Of a stretch of 64,000 bases of DNA, positions 26,034 through 34,753 are shown piece after piece. Source of the stretch: Pseudomonas sp. PD9R (GTDB taxonomy: Bacteria > Pseudomonadota > Gammaproteobacteria > Pseudomonadales > Pseudomonadaceae); the NCBI RefSeq assembly GCF_019200975.1, contig NZ_JAHTMR010000019.1, positions 31,898-95,897 of the forward strand, in the 5' to 3' direction. A program made the position numbers and the translations under genes. Numbering within the stretch: position 1 is the first letter of the stretch; the number at the start of each line of letters is the position of its first letter. Below the pieces are notes generated by a model. The model did not search any database. It was not told the origin of the DNA and worked only from the letters and a program-made list of their open reading frames with translations.

Positions 26034-26852
26034 ATGTCGCGTCGTATCTCCCCCGTCATACCCGGCTTCGGGCTGACGCTGGGCTACACCTTGGTGTACC
26101 TCAGCCTGATTGTGCTCATACCACTGGCGGCGATGTTCGTGCACGCCTCTCAACTCACCTGGGATCAGTTCTGGGCAATCATCTCGGCACCACGGGTGCT
26201 GGCGGCGTTGAAGTTGAGCTTCGGCACCGCGCTGTATGCCGCAGTCATCAATGGCATCATCGGCACGCTGCTCGCCTGGGTGCTGGTGCGCTATACCTTC
26301 CCGGGACGGAAAATCATCGATGCAATGATCGACTTGCCGTTCGCATTGCCCACCGCCGTGGCGGGTATCGCGCTCACCGCGTTGTACACCCCCACCGGTT
26401 TGGTCGGTCAGTTTGCAGCGGACATGGGTTTCAAGATCGCCTATACCCCTCTGGGCATCACGCTTGCCCTGACTTTTGTGACCCTTCCATTCGTAGTACG
26501 TACCGTACAGCCGGTATTGGCTGATATTCCTCGTGAAGTCGAAGAAGCAGCGGCGTGCCTGGGTGCCAAACCATTGCAGGTTTTCCGCCATATTCTGGTG
26601 CCGGCGCTACTTCCTGCGTGGCTGACCGGTTTCGCTTTGGCCTTTGCCCGTGGGGTCGGCGAGTACGGTTCGGTGATTTTCATCGCCGGCAACATGCCAA
26701 TGAAAACCGAGATTCTTCCGCTGCTGATCATGGTCAAACTCGACCAGTACGATTACACCGGCGCTACCTCCATTGGTGTACTGATGCTGGTGGTTTCCTT
26801 CGTCCTGTTGCTGCTGATCAACTTGTTGCAGCGGCGCATCGAAACCCCATAA
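26034..26852 (+). CDS. cysT: sulfate ABC transporter permease CysT
   Basis: 272 residues, six helices. The EAA loop is DIPREVEEAAACLGAKPLQV, which docks CysA. It forms the inner-membrane channel with CysW. The ATG at 26034 is chosen because AAGGAC precedes it and MSRRISPVIPGFGLTLGY is the family start; the upstream in-frame start lies inside the hairpin region. A 13-bp gap leads to cysW. Confidence 0.95.
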   Translation: MSRRISPVIPGFGLTLGYTLVYLSLIVLIPLAAMFVHASQLTWDQFWAIISAPRVLAALKLSFGTALYAAVINGIIGTLLAWVLVRYTFPGRKIIDAMIDLPFALPTAVAGIALTALYTPTGLVGQFAADMGFKIAYTPLGITLALTFVTLPFVVRTVQPVLADIPREVEEAAACLGAKPLQVFRHILVPALLPAWLTGFALAFARGVGEYGSVIFIAGNMPMKTEILPLLIMVKLDQYDYTGATSIGVLMLVVSFVLLLLINLLQRRIETP

Positions 26853-26865
26853 GGAGGCGCGAATC

Positions 26866-27738
26866 ATGTCCCAATCGTCTATTGCAGCGGCCTCCTCGGC
26901 CAATGCCGCGCGCCGTGGCAGTGCTACGTCGCGACGGATCCTGATCGGCCTGTGTTGGCTGGTCTTCACACTGTTTTTGGTCTTGCCGCTGTTTATCGTC
27001 GTGTCCCAAGGCTTGAAAAACGGCTTGGGTGCGTTCTTCACCGCGATCTTTGAACCGGACGCTTTATCCGCCCTGAAACTCACGGTAATCGCCGTGCTGA
27101 TTTCGGTGCCGCTGAACCTGGTGTTCGGCGTCAGCGCCGCGTGGTGCGTGAGTAAATACTCGTTCCGCGGCAAGAGCATGCTGGTCACGCTGATCGACTT
27201 GCCGTTCTCGGTATCGCCGGTAATCGCTGGTCTGGTGTATGTGCTGATGTTCGGCGCCCAGGGCATTTTTGGCCCGTGGTTGCAGGACCATGACATCCAG
27301 ATCGTCTTCGCCTTGCCGGGCATCGTGTTGGCGACGATTTTCGTCACGGTGCCGTTCGTGGCGCGCGAGTTGATCCCGCTGATGCAAGAGCAAGGCACCC
27401 AGGAAGAAGAGGCCGCGCGTCTGCTCGGGGCCAATGGCTGGCAAATGTTCTGGCACGTCACCGTACCCAATATCAAATGGGGCCTGATCTACGGCGTGGT
27501 GTTGTGTACCGCGCGGGCCATGGGTGAGTTCGGTGCGGTGTCGGTGGTATCCGGGCACATTCGCGGGGTGACCAACACCCTGCCGCTGCACGTCGAGATC
27601 CTCTACAACGAATACAACCACGTGGCCGCGTTCGCCGTGGCGAGCCTGTTGCTGATCCTGGCGCTCTTCATCCTGCTGCTCAAGCAGTGGAGCGAAAACC
27701 GTATTAACCGCCTGCGCGCCAGCGCCGCGGAGGAATAA
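26866..27738 (+). CDS. cysW: sulfate ABC transporter permease CysW
   Basis: 290 residues, six helices after a polar N-terminus of about 25 residues. The EAA loop is EQGTQEEEAARLLGANGWQM. Partner of CysT. AAGGAGG precedes the ATG. The stop is 3 bp before the cysA start, indicating tight coupling. Confidence 0.96.
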   Translation: MSQSSIAAASSANAARRGSATSRRILIGLCWLVFTLFLVLPLFIVVSQGLKNGLGAFFTAIFEPDALSALKLTVIAVLISVPLNLVFGVSAAWCVSKYSFRGKSMLVTLIDLPFSVSPVIAGLVYVLMFGAQGIFGPWLQDHDIQIVFALPGIVLATIFVTVPFVARELIPLMQEQGTQEEEAARLLGANGWQMFWHVTVPNIKWGLIYGVVLCTARAMGEFGAVSVVSGHIRGVTNTLPLHVEILYNEYNHVAAFAVASLLLILALFILLLKQWSENRINRLRASAAEE

Positions 27739-27741
27739 TTC

Positions 27742-28731
27742 ATGTCGATCGAAGTGCGTAACGTCAGCAAGAATTTCAATGCGTTCAAGGCGCTGAACAA
27801 CATCAGCCTGGATATTCAAAGCGGCGAGCTGGTGGCCTTGCTCGGCCCGTCCGGCTGTGGCAAAACCACGCTGCTGCGGATCATTGCCGGCCTGGAGACC
27901 CCGGACCAGGGCAACATCGTGTTCCATGGTGAAGACGTGTCCGGCCATGACGTGCGTGATCGCAACGTCGGTTTCGTGTTCCAGCACTACGCCTTGTTCC
28001 GTCACATGACGGTGTTCGACAACGTCGCGTTCGGCCTGCGCATGAAGCCGAAAAACCAGCGCCCGAGCGAAAGCCAGATCGCGGTGAAAGTCCACGAACT
28101 GCTGAACATGGTGCAACTGGATTGGCTGTCGGATCGCTACCCGGAGCAACTCTCCGGTGGTCAGCGTCAGCGTATTGCCCTGGCCCGTGCATTGGCGGTG
28201 GAGCCAAAAGTCTTGCTGCTCGACGAGCCGTTCGGTGCCCTCGACGCCAAGGTCCGCAAGGAGTTGCGTCGCTGGTTGGCACGCCTGCACGAAGACATCA
28301 ACCTGACGTCGGTATTCGTGACCCACGACCAGGAAGAAGCAATGGAAGTGGCCGACCGCATCGTGGTGATGAACAAGGGCGTGATCGAGCAGATCGGCTC
28401 ACCGGGCGATGTCTACGAAAACCCGGCCAGCGATTTCGTGTATCACTTCCTCGGCGATTCGAACCGTCTGCATCTGGGCGAGGACAAACATGTGCTGTTC
28501 CGTCCGCACGAAGTGTCGCTGTCGCGGCATGAACTGGAGGACCACCATGCGGCCGAAGTGCGGGACATCCGTCCGCTGGGCGCGACGACCCGGGTGACGT
28601 TGAAGGTCGAAGGGCAGACTGATTTGATCGAAGCCGAAGTGGTGAAGGACCACGACAGCCTGATCGGCTTGGCGAAGGGCGAGACGTTGTTCTTCAAGCC
28701 CAAGGTCTGGCAGAAACTCGCCAACATCTAA
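27742..28731 (+). CDS. cysA: sulfate/thiosulfate ABC transporter ATPase
   Basis: 329 residues. Walker A GPSGCGKTT, Q-loop FVFQHYALF, signature LSGGQRQRIALARALA, Walker B VLLLDEPFGALD and the H-loop VTHDQEEAM are all intact. The C-terminal about 90 residues form a TOBE-type regulatory domain (FRPHEVSLSRHE). It energises sulfate uptake. Last gene of the operon; a REP pair follows directly. Confidence 0.97.
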   Translation: MSIEVRNVSKNFNAFKALNNISLDIQSGELVALLGPSGCGKTTLLRIIAGLETPDQGNIVFHGEDVSGHDVRDRNVGFVFQHYALFRHMTVFDNVAFGLRMKPKNQRPSESQIAVKVHELLNMVQLDWLSDRYPEQLSGGQRQRIALARALAVEPKVLLLDEPFGALDAKVRKELRRWLARLHEDINLTSVFVTHDQEEAMEVADRIVVMNKGVIEQIGSPGDVYENPASDFVYHFLGDSNRLHLGEDKHVLFRPHEVSLSRHELEDHHAAEVRDIRPLGATTRVTLKVEGQTDLIEAEVVKDHDSLIGLAKGETLFFKPKVWQKLANI

Positions 28732-28739
28732 AGCAAAAG

Positions 28740-28818
28740 CTTCGCGGGCAAGCCTCGCTCCTACAAGGGATTTGTGAATGACACAGATCCCTTGTAGGAG
28801 CGAGGCTTGCCCGCGAAG
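28740..28818. repeat. REP pair, family B
   Basis: Inverted family B pair between convergent cysA and the Mpo1-like gene. Confidence 0.92.
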
Positions 28819-28823
28819 GCGAT

Positions 28824-29348
28824 CTACGCTGCTGCGCGATTCGGATTGACCCGCACCCCCCCCGCCCGCGCCTCGATCTGCTCTTTCAGTTCATGCCGCA
28901 TGCCGACCAAAAACGCCAGCTCAGCCACCACAAACAACGGCCCGACAATCAAGCCTGTCACGTCATCGACGAACGCCGGCTTGCGCCCTTCGTAGTGATG
29001 CCCGACAAACTGAATCGCCCAGCCCACCACAAACATCGCCACGCCGCTGCTCAACCACACCAGCGTGCTTTGCTGCGCCAGCACATGCCCTGCCCACACA
29101 CATAACCCGAGCAATACCGTCATCAACACACCCAGGCGCAATTCCAGACGCAGGTAAAACCATGCCGAAGCGAGTGAAGCGATTACCGCCGGTGAAATCC
29201 AGGCTCCACCCAGCGACCATTCTGGCCGCGACAGCAATACGGCCACCGCCACCACAATCAGCGGAATCCCGATGAAATGCGTAGCGATGTTGCGCGGGTC
29301 ACGGTGATACGCGGCGTATTGACTGAGATGGTCAACGAGGCTTTTCAT
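28824..29348 (-). CDS. Mpo1-like / DUF962 membrane protein
   Basis: 174 residues with four to five helices. The family motifs are clear: LSQYAAYHRDPRNIATHFIG and GWAIQFVGHHYEGRKPAFVD, whose His residues would coordinate iron in Mpo1-type dioxygenases. Yeast Mpo1 shortens 2-hydroxy fatty acids; the bacterial role is unproven. The start at 29348 has a perfect AGGAGGA ribosome site; the frame is open far upstream on the minus strand, but only as a shadow of the opposite gene. Confidence 0.85.
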   Translation of the reverse strand: MKSLVDHLSQYAAYHRDPRNIATHFIGIPLIVVAVAVLLSRPEWSLGGAWISPAVIASLASAWFYLRLELRLGVLMTVLLGLCVWAGHVLAQQSTLVWLSSGVAMFVVGWAIQFVGHHYEGRKPAFVDDVTGLIVGPLFVVAELAFLVGMRHELKEQIEARAGGVRVNPNRAAA

Positions 29349-29433
29349 TGTTATTCCTCCTGTAGGGTGATCGATCATGCCTCGGGGGCCACTTCTCGCT
29401 CTGTCAGCCAGGCGACAATCTTTAGGAGTTTTC

Positions 29434-30120
29434 ATGGATATGCAGGTTTGGCGTCCGCGTCTGATGCGCGGCCAATGGTTTAGCCATCTGCCTGTTTCCT
29501 TACAGGATAGTCTGCTGGCCGCCGCCAGGGTGCGGCGCTTGGGGCCGGGCCAGCGATTGTTCCAGCGCGGCGATCCGCCGTGTGGTTTGTACGCGGTGCT
29601 CGAAGGCGCGGTGCGTATCGGCGCCGTGAGCGAGCAGGGCAAAGAGGCGTTGCTGAGCCTGGTGGAGCCGCCGCACTGGTTCGGCGAAATCTGCCTGTTC
29701 GATAGCCTGCCACGCACCCACGATGCGTTCGGCCTGGGCCAATGCACGCTGCTGCACATCCCGCAAACCGTGTTGCTGGCATTGTTGAATGAACAGCCGG
29801 CGCATTGGCGACATTTGGCGTTACTGATGAGCCAGAAGCTGCGCATGACCTTCATCAATCTCGAACAACTGAGCCTGATGCCGGCCCCGGCACGGCTGGC
29901 GCATCGCTTGCTGATGATCGCCGAAGGTTATGGCGAACTCGAAGAACCTCGTCGCGTGTTGCAACTGCCGCAGGAACAGCTTGCTTCAATGCTGTCACTG
30001 TCGCGCCAGACCACCAATCAGATCCTCAAGGATTTGCAGGGGCAGGGGATATTGAATCTGGGTTACGGCGAGATCGAAATCCTCGATGCCGAGCGATTGC
30101 GGGCGCTGGCCACAATCTGA
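29434..30120 (+). CDS. Crp/Fnr-family transcriptional regulator
   Basis: 228 residues. Cyclic-nucleotide-binding-type barrel (RLFQRGDPPCGLYAVLEGAV, then EQGKEALLSLVEPPHWFGEI), a dimer helix, and a C-terminal winged helix with QEQLASMLSLSRQTTNQILK as recognition element. No Cys cluster for an Fnr iron-sulfur centre is present. The ATG at 29434 follows TTTAGGAG. It is divergent from the Mpo1-like gene across 85 bp and may control it; ligand unknown. Confidence 0.88.
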   Translation: MDMQVWRPRLMRGQWFSHLPVSLQDSLLAAARVRRLGPGQRLFQRGDPPCGLYAVLEGAVRIGAVSEQGKEALLSLVEPPHWFGEICLFDSLPRTHDAFGLGQCTLLHIPQTVLLALLNEQPAHWRHLALLMSQKLRMTFINLEQLSLMPAPARLAHRLLMIAEGYGELEEPRRVLQLPQEQLASMLSLSRQTTNQILKDLQGQGILNLGYGEIEILDAERLRALATI

Positions 30121-30137
30121 CTTGTTGAAAAAATCCC

Positions 30138-30225
30138 TGTAGGAGCGAGCTTGCTCGCGATAGCGGTGTGTCAGCTGACATCAATGCCTTGGACAGCCCA
30201 ATCGCGAGCAAGCTCGCTCCTACAG
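30138..30225. repeat. REP pair, family B
   Basis: Inverted family B pair after the Crp/Fnr gene, arms of about 25 bp. Confidence 0.92.
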
Positions 30226-30331
30226 TTGATTTGTGGTGGTTTCAGGACGCACGACAGGTCGAGAAGAAAAATTGTAATGGGCATCCGGGTCTAAGGCGCT
30301 TAGCCTGTGACCACGACAATCGAGGTGTGCC

Positions 30332-30697
30332 ATGCGTGTGCTGTTAGTGGAAGACGAACCCGAGATCGCCAAACGCCTGGCCGATGGCCTGAGCGAAGCG
30401 AGTTATGCGGTGGATGTAGCCGTCAATGGCATGGACGGCCGGCGCTTTATCGAGTCGGGCGAATATGAGCTGATCATTCTCGACGTCATGCTGCCGGGGC
30501 TCAATGGCTGGCAGTTGCTGCAACAGATCCGCAAGCTCGGTGAAACACCGGTGCTTTTTCTCACCACCAAAGACGGAATCGAGGATCGCTTGCGTGGGTT
30601 GGAGCTGCATGAGGATGACTACCTGCTCAAGCCGTTTGTCGTGAGTGAACTGGTGGCGCGGGTGCGCAAGTTGTTGCGGCGGGGGCAGGGGCGCTGA
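30332..30697 (+). CDS. stand-alone receiver-domain response regulator (OmpR-like REC only)
   Basis: 121 residues. Acidic pocket VEDEPE, phospho-Asp in LIILDVMLPG, Thr in LFLTTKDG and Lys in DDYLLKPF are all intact, so it should be phosphorylated. The sequence is that of an OmpR/CopR-type N-terminal half ending VRKLLRRGQGR, precisely where the linker to a winged-helix domain would begin. No such domain follows in any frame before a REP pair. No kinase is adjacent. It may be a truncated regulator or a genuine single-domain regulator. Confidence 0.85.
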   Translation: MRVLLVEDEPEIAKRLADGLSEASYAVDVAVNGMDGRRFIESGEYELIILDVMLPGLNGWQLLQQIRKLGETPVLFLTTKDGIEDRLRGLELHEDDYLLKPFVVSELVARVRKLLRRGQGR

Positions 30698-30723
30698 GGT
30701 TTTTTGGGTGTCTGCTCTATCGC

Positions 30724-30808
30724 CTTCGCGGGCAAGCCTCGCTCCTACAGGATCTCGCCAGTCGTGAGCGCGACATTAACCCGTAGGAGCGAGGCTTGCC
30801 CGCGAAGG
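30724..30808. repeat. REP pair, family B
   Basis: Inverted family B pair between the receiver gene and the convergent AraC gene. Confidence 0.92.
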
Positions 30809-30840
30809 GGCCAGATCAGGCAATAGATCTCTCGGATCTA

Positions 30841-31845
30841 TCACCGCAACCCATCCCGAAACTGCCCCGGCGTCATCCCGGTCCAGCGCTTGAACGCTCG
30901 ACTGAAACTGCTGGTATCGGCAAACCCCAACAAATAACTGATCTCACTCAACGAGCATTGCGGATCGCGCAGGTGCAGCAGCGCGAGGTTTTCGCGGCTC
31001 TCGTTGAGCAGCGTATCGAACCGATAACCTTCATCCGCCAGATGCCGCTGCAGGCTGCGCAAGCTCAGGTGCAGCGCCTTGGCGATGTGCTCGGCACTGG
31101 GTTCGCCTTCGGGCAATTGCTCTTCAATGGCATCGCGAACCTTGCGTTCCCAGGTCAGTGGCTTGAGCTGCGCCAGGGTGCGTTTGAGCACGGTTTCGTT
31201 GTGTTCCGCCAGTTCCGGGTTGGCGTCGTCCAGATGGCTGTCGAAGTCGACCAAGGCAAATTCCAGCCGGTCTTCATCGGCAGAGAAATACACCGGCGAG
31301 CGGAAGACTTTGTGCCATTGATGTGAGTCCTCAGGTTCCGGGCGACGCAGGTACACCGCCAGCGGGGCGTAGTCACGGCCCAGGCGATTGCGGCAGGTGC
31401 GCACATAAATCGCAGTGAAGGCGTCAATGGCTTCGAAGGCCGGGGCCGGGGTGCCCTGGGGTATTTTCAGGCGGAAGTGGTAGCGATCCTCGGCGCGAGT
31501 GAGTTCCAGTTCCAGGGCATCGCTGACCACTTGGTGATAACGCACGATGCGTTCGAACACTTCGCGCAAACTGCCGCTGGCCACCAGCGCATAACCCAGC
31601 GCATGAAACGTCGTGGGGCTGACGAAGCGCGAAACGCGCAGGCCAATCGCCGGGTCGCCGCTGACCTGCACGGCGATTTCCCACAGGCGCGTGGTGGCGG
31701 ACAACGGATAACGGGCGTTCGGGTCGTCCATCAGTTGCGGGTCGAGCCCGGCCTGGTGGCACAGGGCTGTGCTGTCGAGGCCCAGGGCATCGAGTTGCTT
31801 GCGCAGGGCGCGGGTCCAGCTGGCGAGGGAGGTCGGTTCAGTCAT
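30841..31845 (-). CDS. AraC-family regulator (arabinose-binding-like N-terminal domain)
   Basis: 334 residues. The N-terminal 200 residues have the PF12625-type pattern (LGLDSTALCHQAGLDPQLMD, then FHALGYALVASGSLREVF). The C-terminal 100 residues hold two helix-turn-helix motifs: AEHIAKALHLSLRSLQRHL and LSEISYLLGFADTSSFSRAF. It is divergent from the desaturase gene across 100 bp, so the desaturase is its likely target. The ligand is probably a fatty acid or related compound, by analogy with similar pairs. Confidence 0.88.
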   Translation of the reverse strand: MTEPTSLASWTRALRKQLDALGLDSTALCHQAGLDPQLMDDPNARYPLSATTRLWEIAVQVSGDPAIGLRVSRFVSPTTFHALGYALVASGSLREVFERIVRYHQVVSDALELELTRAEDRYHFRLKIPQGTPAPAFEAIDAFTAIYVRTCRNRLGRDYAPLAVYLRRPEPEDSHQWHKVFRSPVYFSADEDRLEFALVDFDSHLDDANPELAEHNETVLKRTLAQLKPLTWERKVRDAIEEQLPEGEPSAEHIAKALHLSLRSLQRHLADEGYRFDTLLNESRENLALLHLRDPQCSLSEISYLLGFADTSSFSRAFKRWTGMTPGQFRDGLR

Positions 31846-31945
31846 GCTGATTGGCGCTTCCGGTCAACAGGTTGGCGTTCACGGCTACCACGTTGTGAAG
31901 ATTCACAAGGCAGGATGCAAACATCAATAACCAGAGGATGGAAGC

Positions 31946-33019
31946 ATGGACCGTACTTCTGCAAGTCCCCAGCGACTGAATGCAGCTCAGCGATCAGCAC
32001 ATATTCGTGAAGTGGTACTGGCCAAGGGCGTCGCACTGCGACAGCGCTACCCGATTCTCAAGCATCAAGACGCCCTCGGCGCGGGCATTCTGGCCTTTGC
32101 GCTGGCCGGAATGATCGGTTCGGCGGCGCTCTACATCACGGGCCACATGGCCTGGTGGGCGTGTCTTTTGCTCAACGGTTTTTTCGCCTCGCTGACCCAC
32201 GAGCTCGAACACGACCTGATCCACAGCATGTATTTCCGCAAACAACGGGTGCCGCACAATCTGATGATGGGCCTGGTCTGGCTGGCGCGGCCGAGCACGA
32301 TCAACCCGTGGATTCGCCGCCATCTGCACCTCAATCATCACAAGGTTTCCGGAACGGAAACCGACATGGAAGAACGCGCTATCACCAATGGCGAGCCTTG
32401 GGGTGTCGCGCGGTTTCTGATGATCGGCGACAACATCATGTCGGCGTTCATCCGCATGTTGCGGGCGAAAACCTGGGCCCATAAATTCAGCATCATCAAG
32501 CGCACCCTGAAGGTCTACGCGCCGCTGGCACTCGTGCATTGGGGTGCCTGGTATGTGTTTCTCGGCTTTCACGCGGCGAACGGCATCGCGCATTTGATGG
32601 GCGCACCTATCGAATGGTCGGCAACCACCTTGTCGGTGATGCAGGTGATCGATATCGCGGCGGTGGTGATCATCGGCCCGAACGTGTTGCGTACCTTCTG
32701 CCTGCACTTCATCAGTTCGAACATGCACTACTACGGCGATGTGGAACCGGGCAACGTGATGCAGCAATGCCAGGTGCTGAATGCGTGGTGGCTGTGGCCG
32801 TTGCAGGCGTTCTGCTTCAACTTCGGCAGCAGCCACGGGATCCATCACTTTGTAGTGAAGGAACCGTTTTACATCCGCCAGATGACCGTGCCGGTGGGGC
32901 ATAAGGTGATGCGCGAGATGGGTGTGCGGTTCAATGATTTCGGCACGTTTGGCCGGGCGAACCGGTTTGTGCGCAAGGACGCGGTTGAGGGGCAAACCGT
33001 GGAGGGTGTTCGGGTCTGA
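31946..33019 (+). CDS. membrane fatty acid desaturase family protein
   Basis: 357 residues. Histidine clusters: HELEHDLIHS, HLHLNHHKVSG, a possible third in FISSNMHYYGD and SSHGIHHF. Four helices are visible (for example LGAGILAFALAGMIGSAALY). It is not closely like DesA at 21111-22295; sequence around the His boxes is nearer to alkane hydroxylase/CrtR-like members, so a hydroxylase is possible. Regulated in all likelihood by the divergent AraC protein. Confidence 0.85.
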   Translation: MDRTSASPQRLNAAQRSAHIREVVLAKGVALRQRYPILKHQDALGAGILAFALAGMIGSAALYITGHMAWWACLLLNGFFASLTHELEHDLIHSMYFRKQRVPHNLMMGLVWLARPSTINPWIRRHLHLNHHKVSGTETDMEERAITNGEPWGVARFLMIGDNIMSAFIRMLRAKTWAHKFSIIKRTLKVYAPLALVHWGAWYVFLGFHAANGIAHLMGAPIEWSATTLSVMQVIDIAAVVIIGPNVLRTFCLHFISSNMHYYGDVEPGNVMQQCQVLNAWWLWPLQAFCFNFGSSHGIHHFVVKEPFYIRQMTVPVGHKVMREMGVRFNDFGTFGRANRFVRKDAVEGQTVEGVRV

Positions 33020-33025
33020 CGGCCT

Positions 33026-33110
33026 CTTCGCGGGCAAGCTTCGCTCCTACAGGTGATCGTCGTGCTCACGATTGACGAAAATCCTGCAGGAGCGAGGCTT
33101 GCCAGCGAAA
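33026..33110. repeat. REP pair, family B
   Basis: Inverted family B pair between the convergent desaturase and arylsulfatase genes. Confidence 0.9.
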
Positions 33111-33128
33111 GCGGTGGATCCGGCAGCC

Positions 33129-34739
33129 TCAATCCGGCTGAAACGGCGACTCACTCAAAATCACCCCAGTCTCATCCACATACCGCTGCCAATGCTCAAT
33201 CAACGTATTGAGCTTGTCAGGCTGGCTCAACGCCAGATCATGAATCTCCCCTGGATCACTGCCCAGGTCATACAGCTGCCAGGTCGCCGGCCCCACCGGT
33301 CCCGGAATGTAAACCGCCTTCCATTGCCCCTGACGAATCGCCCGCCGGCCAAACAACTCCCACCCGGTAACCGTGTGTTCGTCATGCACTTGCGCGGTCT
33401 CGCCGGACAGAAACCCCAGCCATGATTTTCCGCGCAACTCGGCCACTTCCTTGCCATGCCATTGCTTGCCCGGATGACGCACACCGGCCAAATCGAGAAT
33501 GGTCGGCGTGATGTCCATCACCGTGCCAAACCCATGGCTGATCTGCCCTTGTAGCGGCAGTTGCGGGTAATGCACCAGCGCCGGAACGCGAATGCCGCCC
33601 TCGGTGGTGAATGCCTTGAACAGCCGTGAAGGCGCGGTGGCGACTTGCGCCCAGCTCGGCCCGTACCAGACGTAAGAGTTGGCGCGGCCAATGTTGTCCA
33701 GGCTGTTGTCGTAGTGCTGATTGAGATAAGTCAGCAGCTCCGGGCCGAATTTCGGGAAAGCTTCCAGCAGCGCACCTTCGGCGCCGTTATCGGACATGAA
33801 AAGAATGAAGGTGTTATCGAGTTGCCCTTGCTGGCGCAGGTAATCGACGACGCGACCGATGTTCCAGTCCATACGCTCGACCATCGCCGCATACACCTCC
33901 ATGGCCCGTGCGGATACCTGCCGTTGTTCGTCGCTCAAGGCGTCCCATTGGGCACTGAGCTGGATCAGCGGATGCGGCTCCACATCGGCCTCGATCAGCC
34001 CCAGCGCCTTGAGTTTTTCCAGGCGCTCCAGGCGCAGAACTTCAGGGCCTGCGTCGTAGCGGCCGCGGTATTTGTCGACCACGTCGGCCGGTGCCTGCAA
34101 CGGCCAGTGCGGCGCGGAGAACGGCAGGTAAGCGAAGAATGGCCGAGACTGATCGCGCTCCTTGAGGTATTGCAGCAGCTTGTCGCCGAAGGCATCGGAG
34201 GAGTAGAAATCCTTCGGTAACTCGTCGATGAATTGGTCATCTTCGATGTACAACGCCGGAGTGGATTTGAGCAGGCCCGGCGTGTGTTCGTCATAGGTCG
34301 GCTCAAAACCGTAATGGTTGGCCGCGCCTGGCAGCAGCGAAAACGAGCGCTCGAAACCTCGTGCATGGGGTGCCAGGTCGGCGGTCAGGCCCAGGTGCCA
34401 TTTGCCGCTCATCAAGGTCTGGTAACCGGCCTCGCGCAGCAGTTCGGGCAAGGCGACCACGCGGTCGTTCAGGTAGCCCTCGTAACCGGGTTTGCCGATC
34501 AGGTCCGGGGTCAATGCTTCGGCCATGGTGCCAATGCCGGCGATGTGATGATCGGTGCCGGTCAGCAGCATCGAGCGAGTCGGCGAGCAGGTCGGCGCGG
34601 TGTGAAAGTCGGTCAGGCGCAAGCCGTTGTTGGCCAGGGCATCGAGGTTCGGCGTGGCGATTTCGCCGCCGAAGGCACCGAGATCGGAAAAGCCCAGGTC
34701 ATCGGCCAGGATCACCAGAAAGTTGGGACGTTGCGGCAT
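33129..34739 (-). CDS. atsA: arylsulfatase
   Basis: 536 residues, no signal peptide, cytoplasmic. Hydrolyses aryl (and probably some alkyl) sulfate esters. The sulfatase signature TCSPTRSMLLTG is intact; with the ATG at 34739 the Cys that becomes formylglycine is residue 51, the position known in P. aeruginosa AtsA. Metal residues appear in ILADDLGFSD and FMSDNGAEG. A TTG one codon upstream is less likely. The maturation enzyme is not in the window. It is the third gene of a minus-strand unit with the ABC genes. Confidence 0.95.
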   Translation of the reverse strand: MPQRPNFLVILADDLGFSDLGAFGGEIATPNLDALANNGLRLTDFHTAPTCSPTRSMLLTGTDHHIAGIGTMAEALTPDLIGKPGYEGYLNDRVVALPELLREAGYQTLMSGKWHLGLTADLAPHARGFERSFSLLPGAANHYGFEPTYDEHTPGLLKSTPALYIEDDQFIDELPKDFYSSDAFGDKLLQYLKERDQSRPFFAYLPFSAPHWPLQAPADVVDKYRGRYDAGPEVLRLERLEKLKALGLIEADVEPHPLIQLSAQWDALSDEQRQVSARAMEVYAAMVERMDWNIGRVVDYLRQQGQLDNTFILFMSDNGAEGALLEAFPKFGPELLTYLNQHYDNSLDNIGRANSYVWYGPSWAQVATAPSRLFKAFTTEGGIRVPALVHYPQLPLQGQISHGFGTVMDITPTILDLAGVRHPGKQWHGKEVAELRGKSWLGFLSGETAQVHDEHTVTGWELFGRRAIRQGQWKAVYIPGPVGPATWQLYDLGSDPGEIHDLALSQPDKLNTLIEHWQRYVDETGVILSESPFQPD

Positions 34740-34753
34740 CAAAAATCTCCTGT

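Noticed and set aside
28824..29858. 344-residue fusion protein upstream of the Mpo1-like protein
   Set aside because: The extra N-terminal part is antisense to the Crp/Fnr gene; a strong ribosome site at 29353-29359 fixes the start at 29348.
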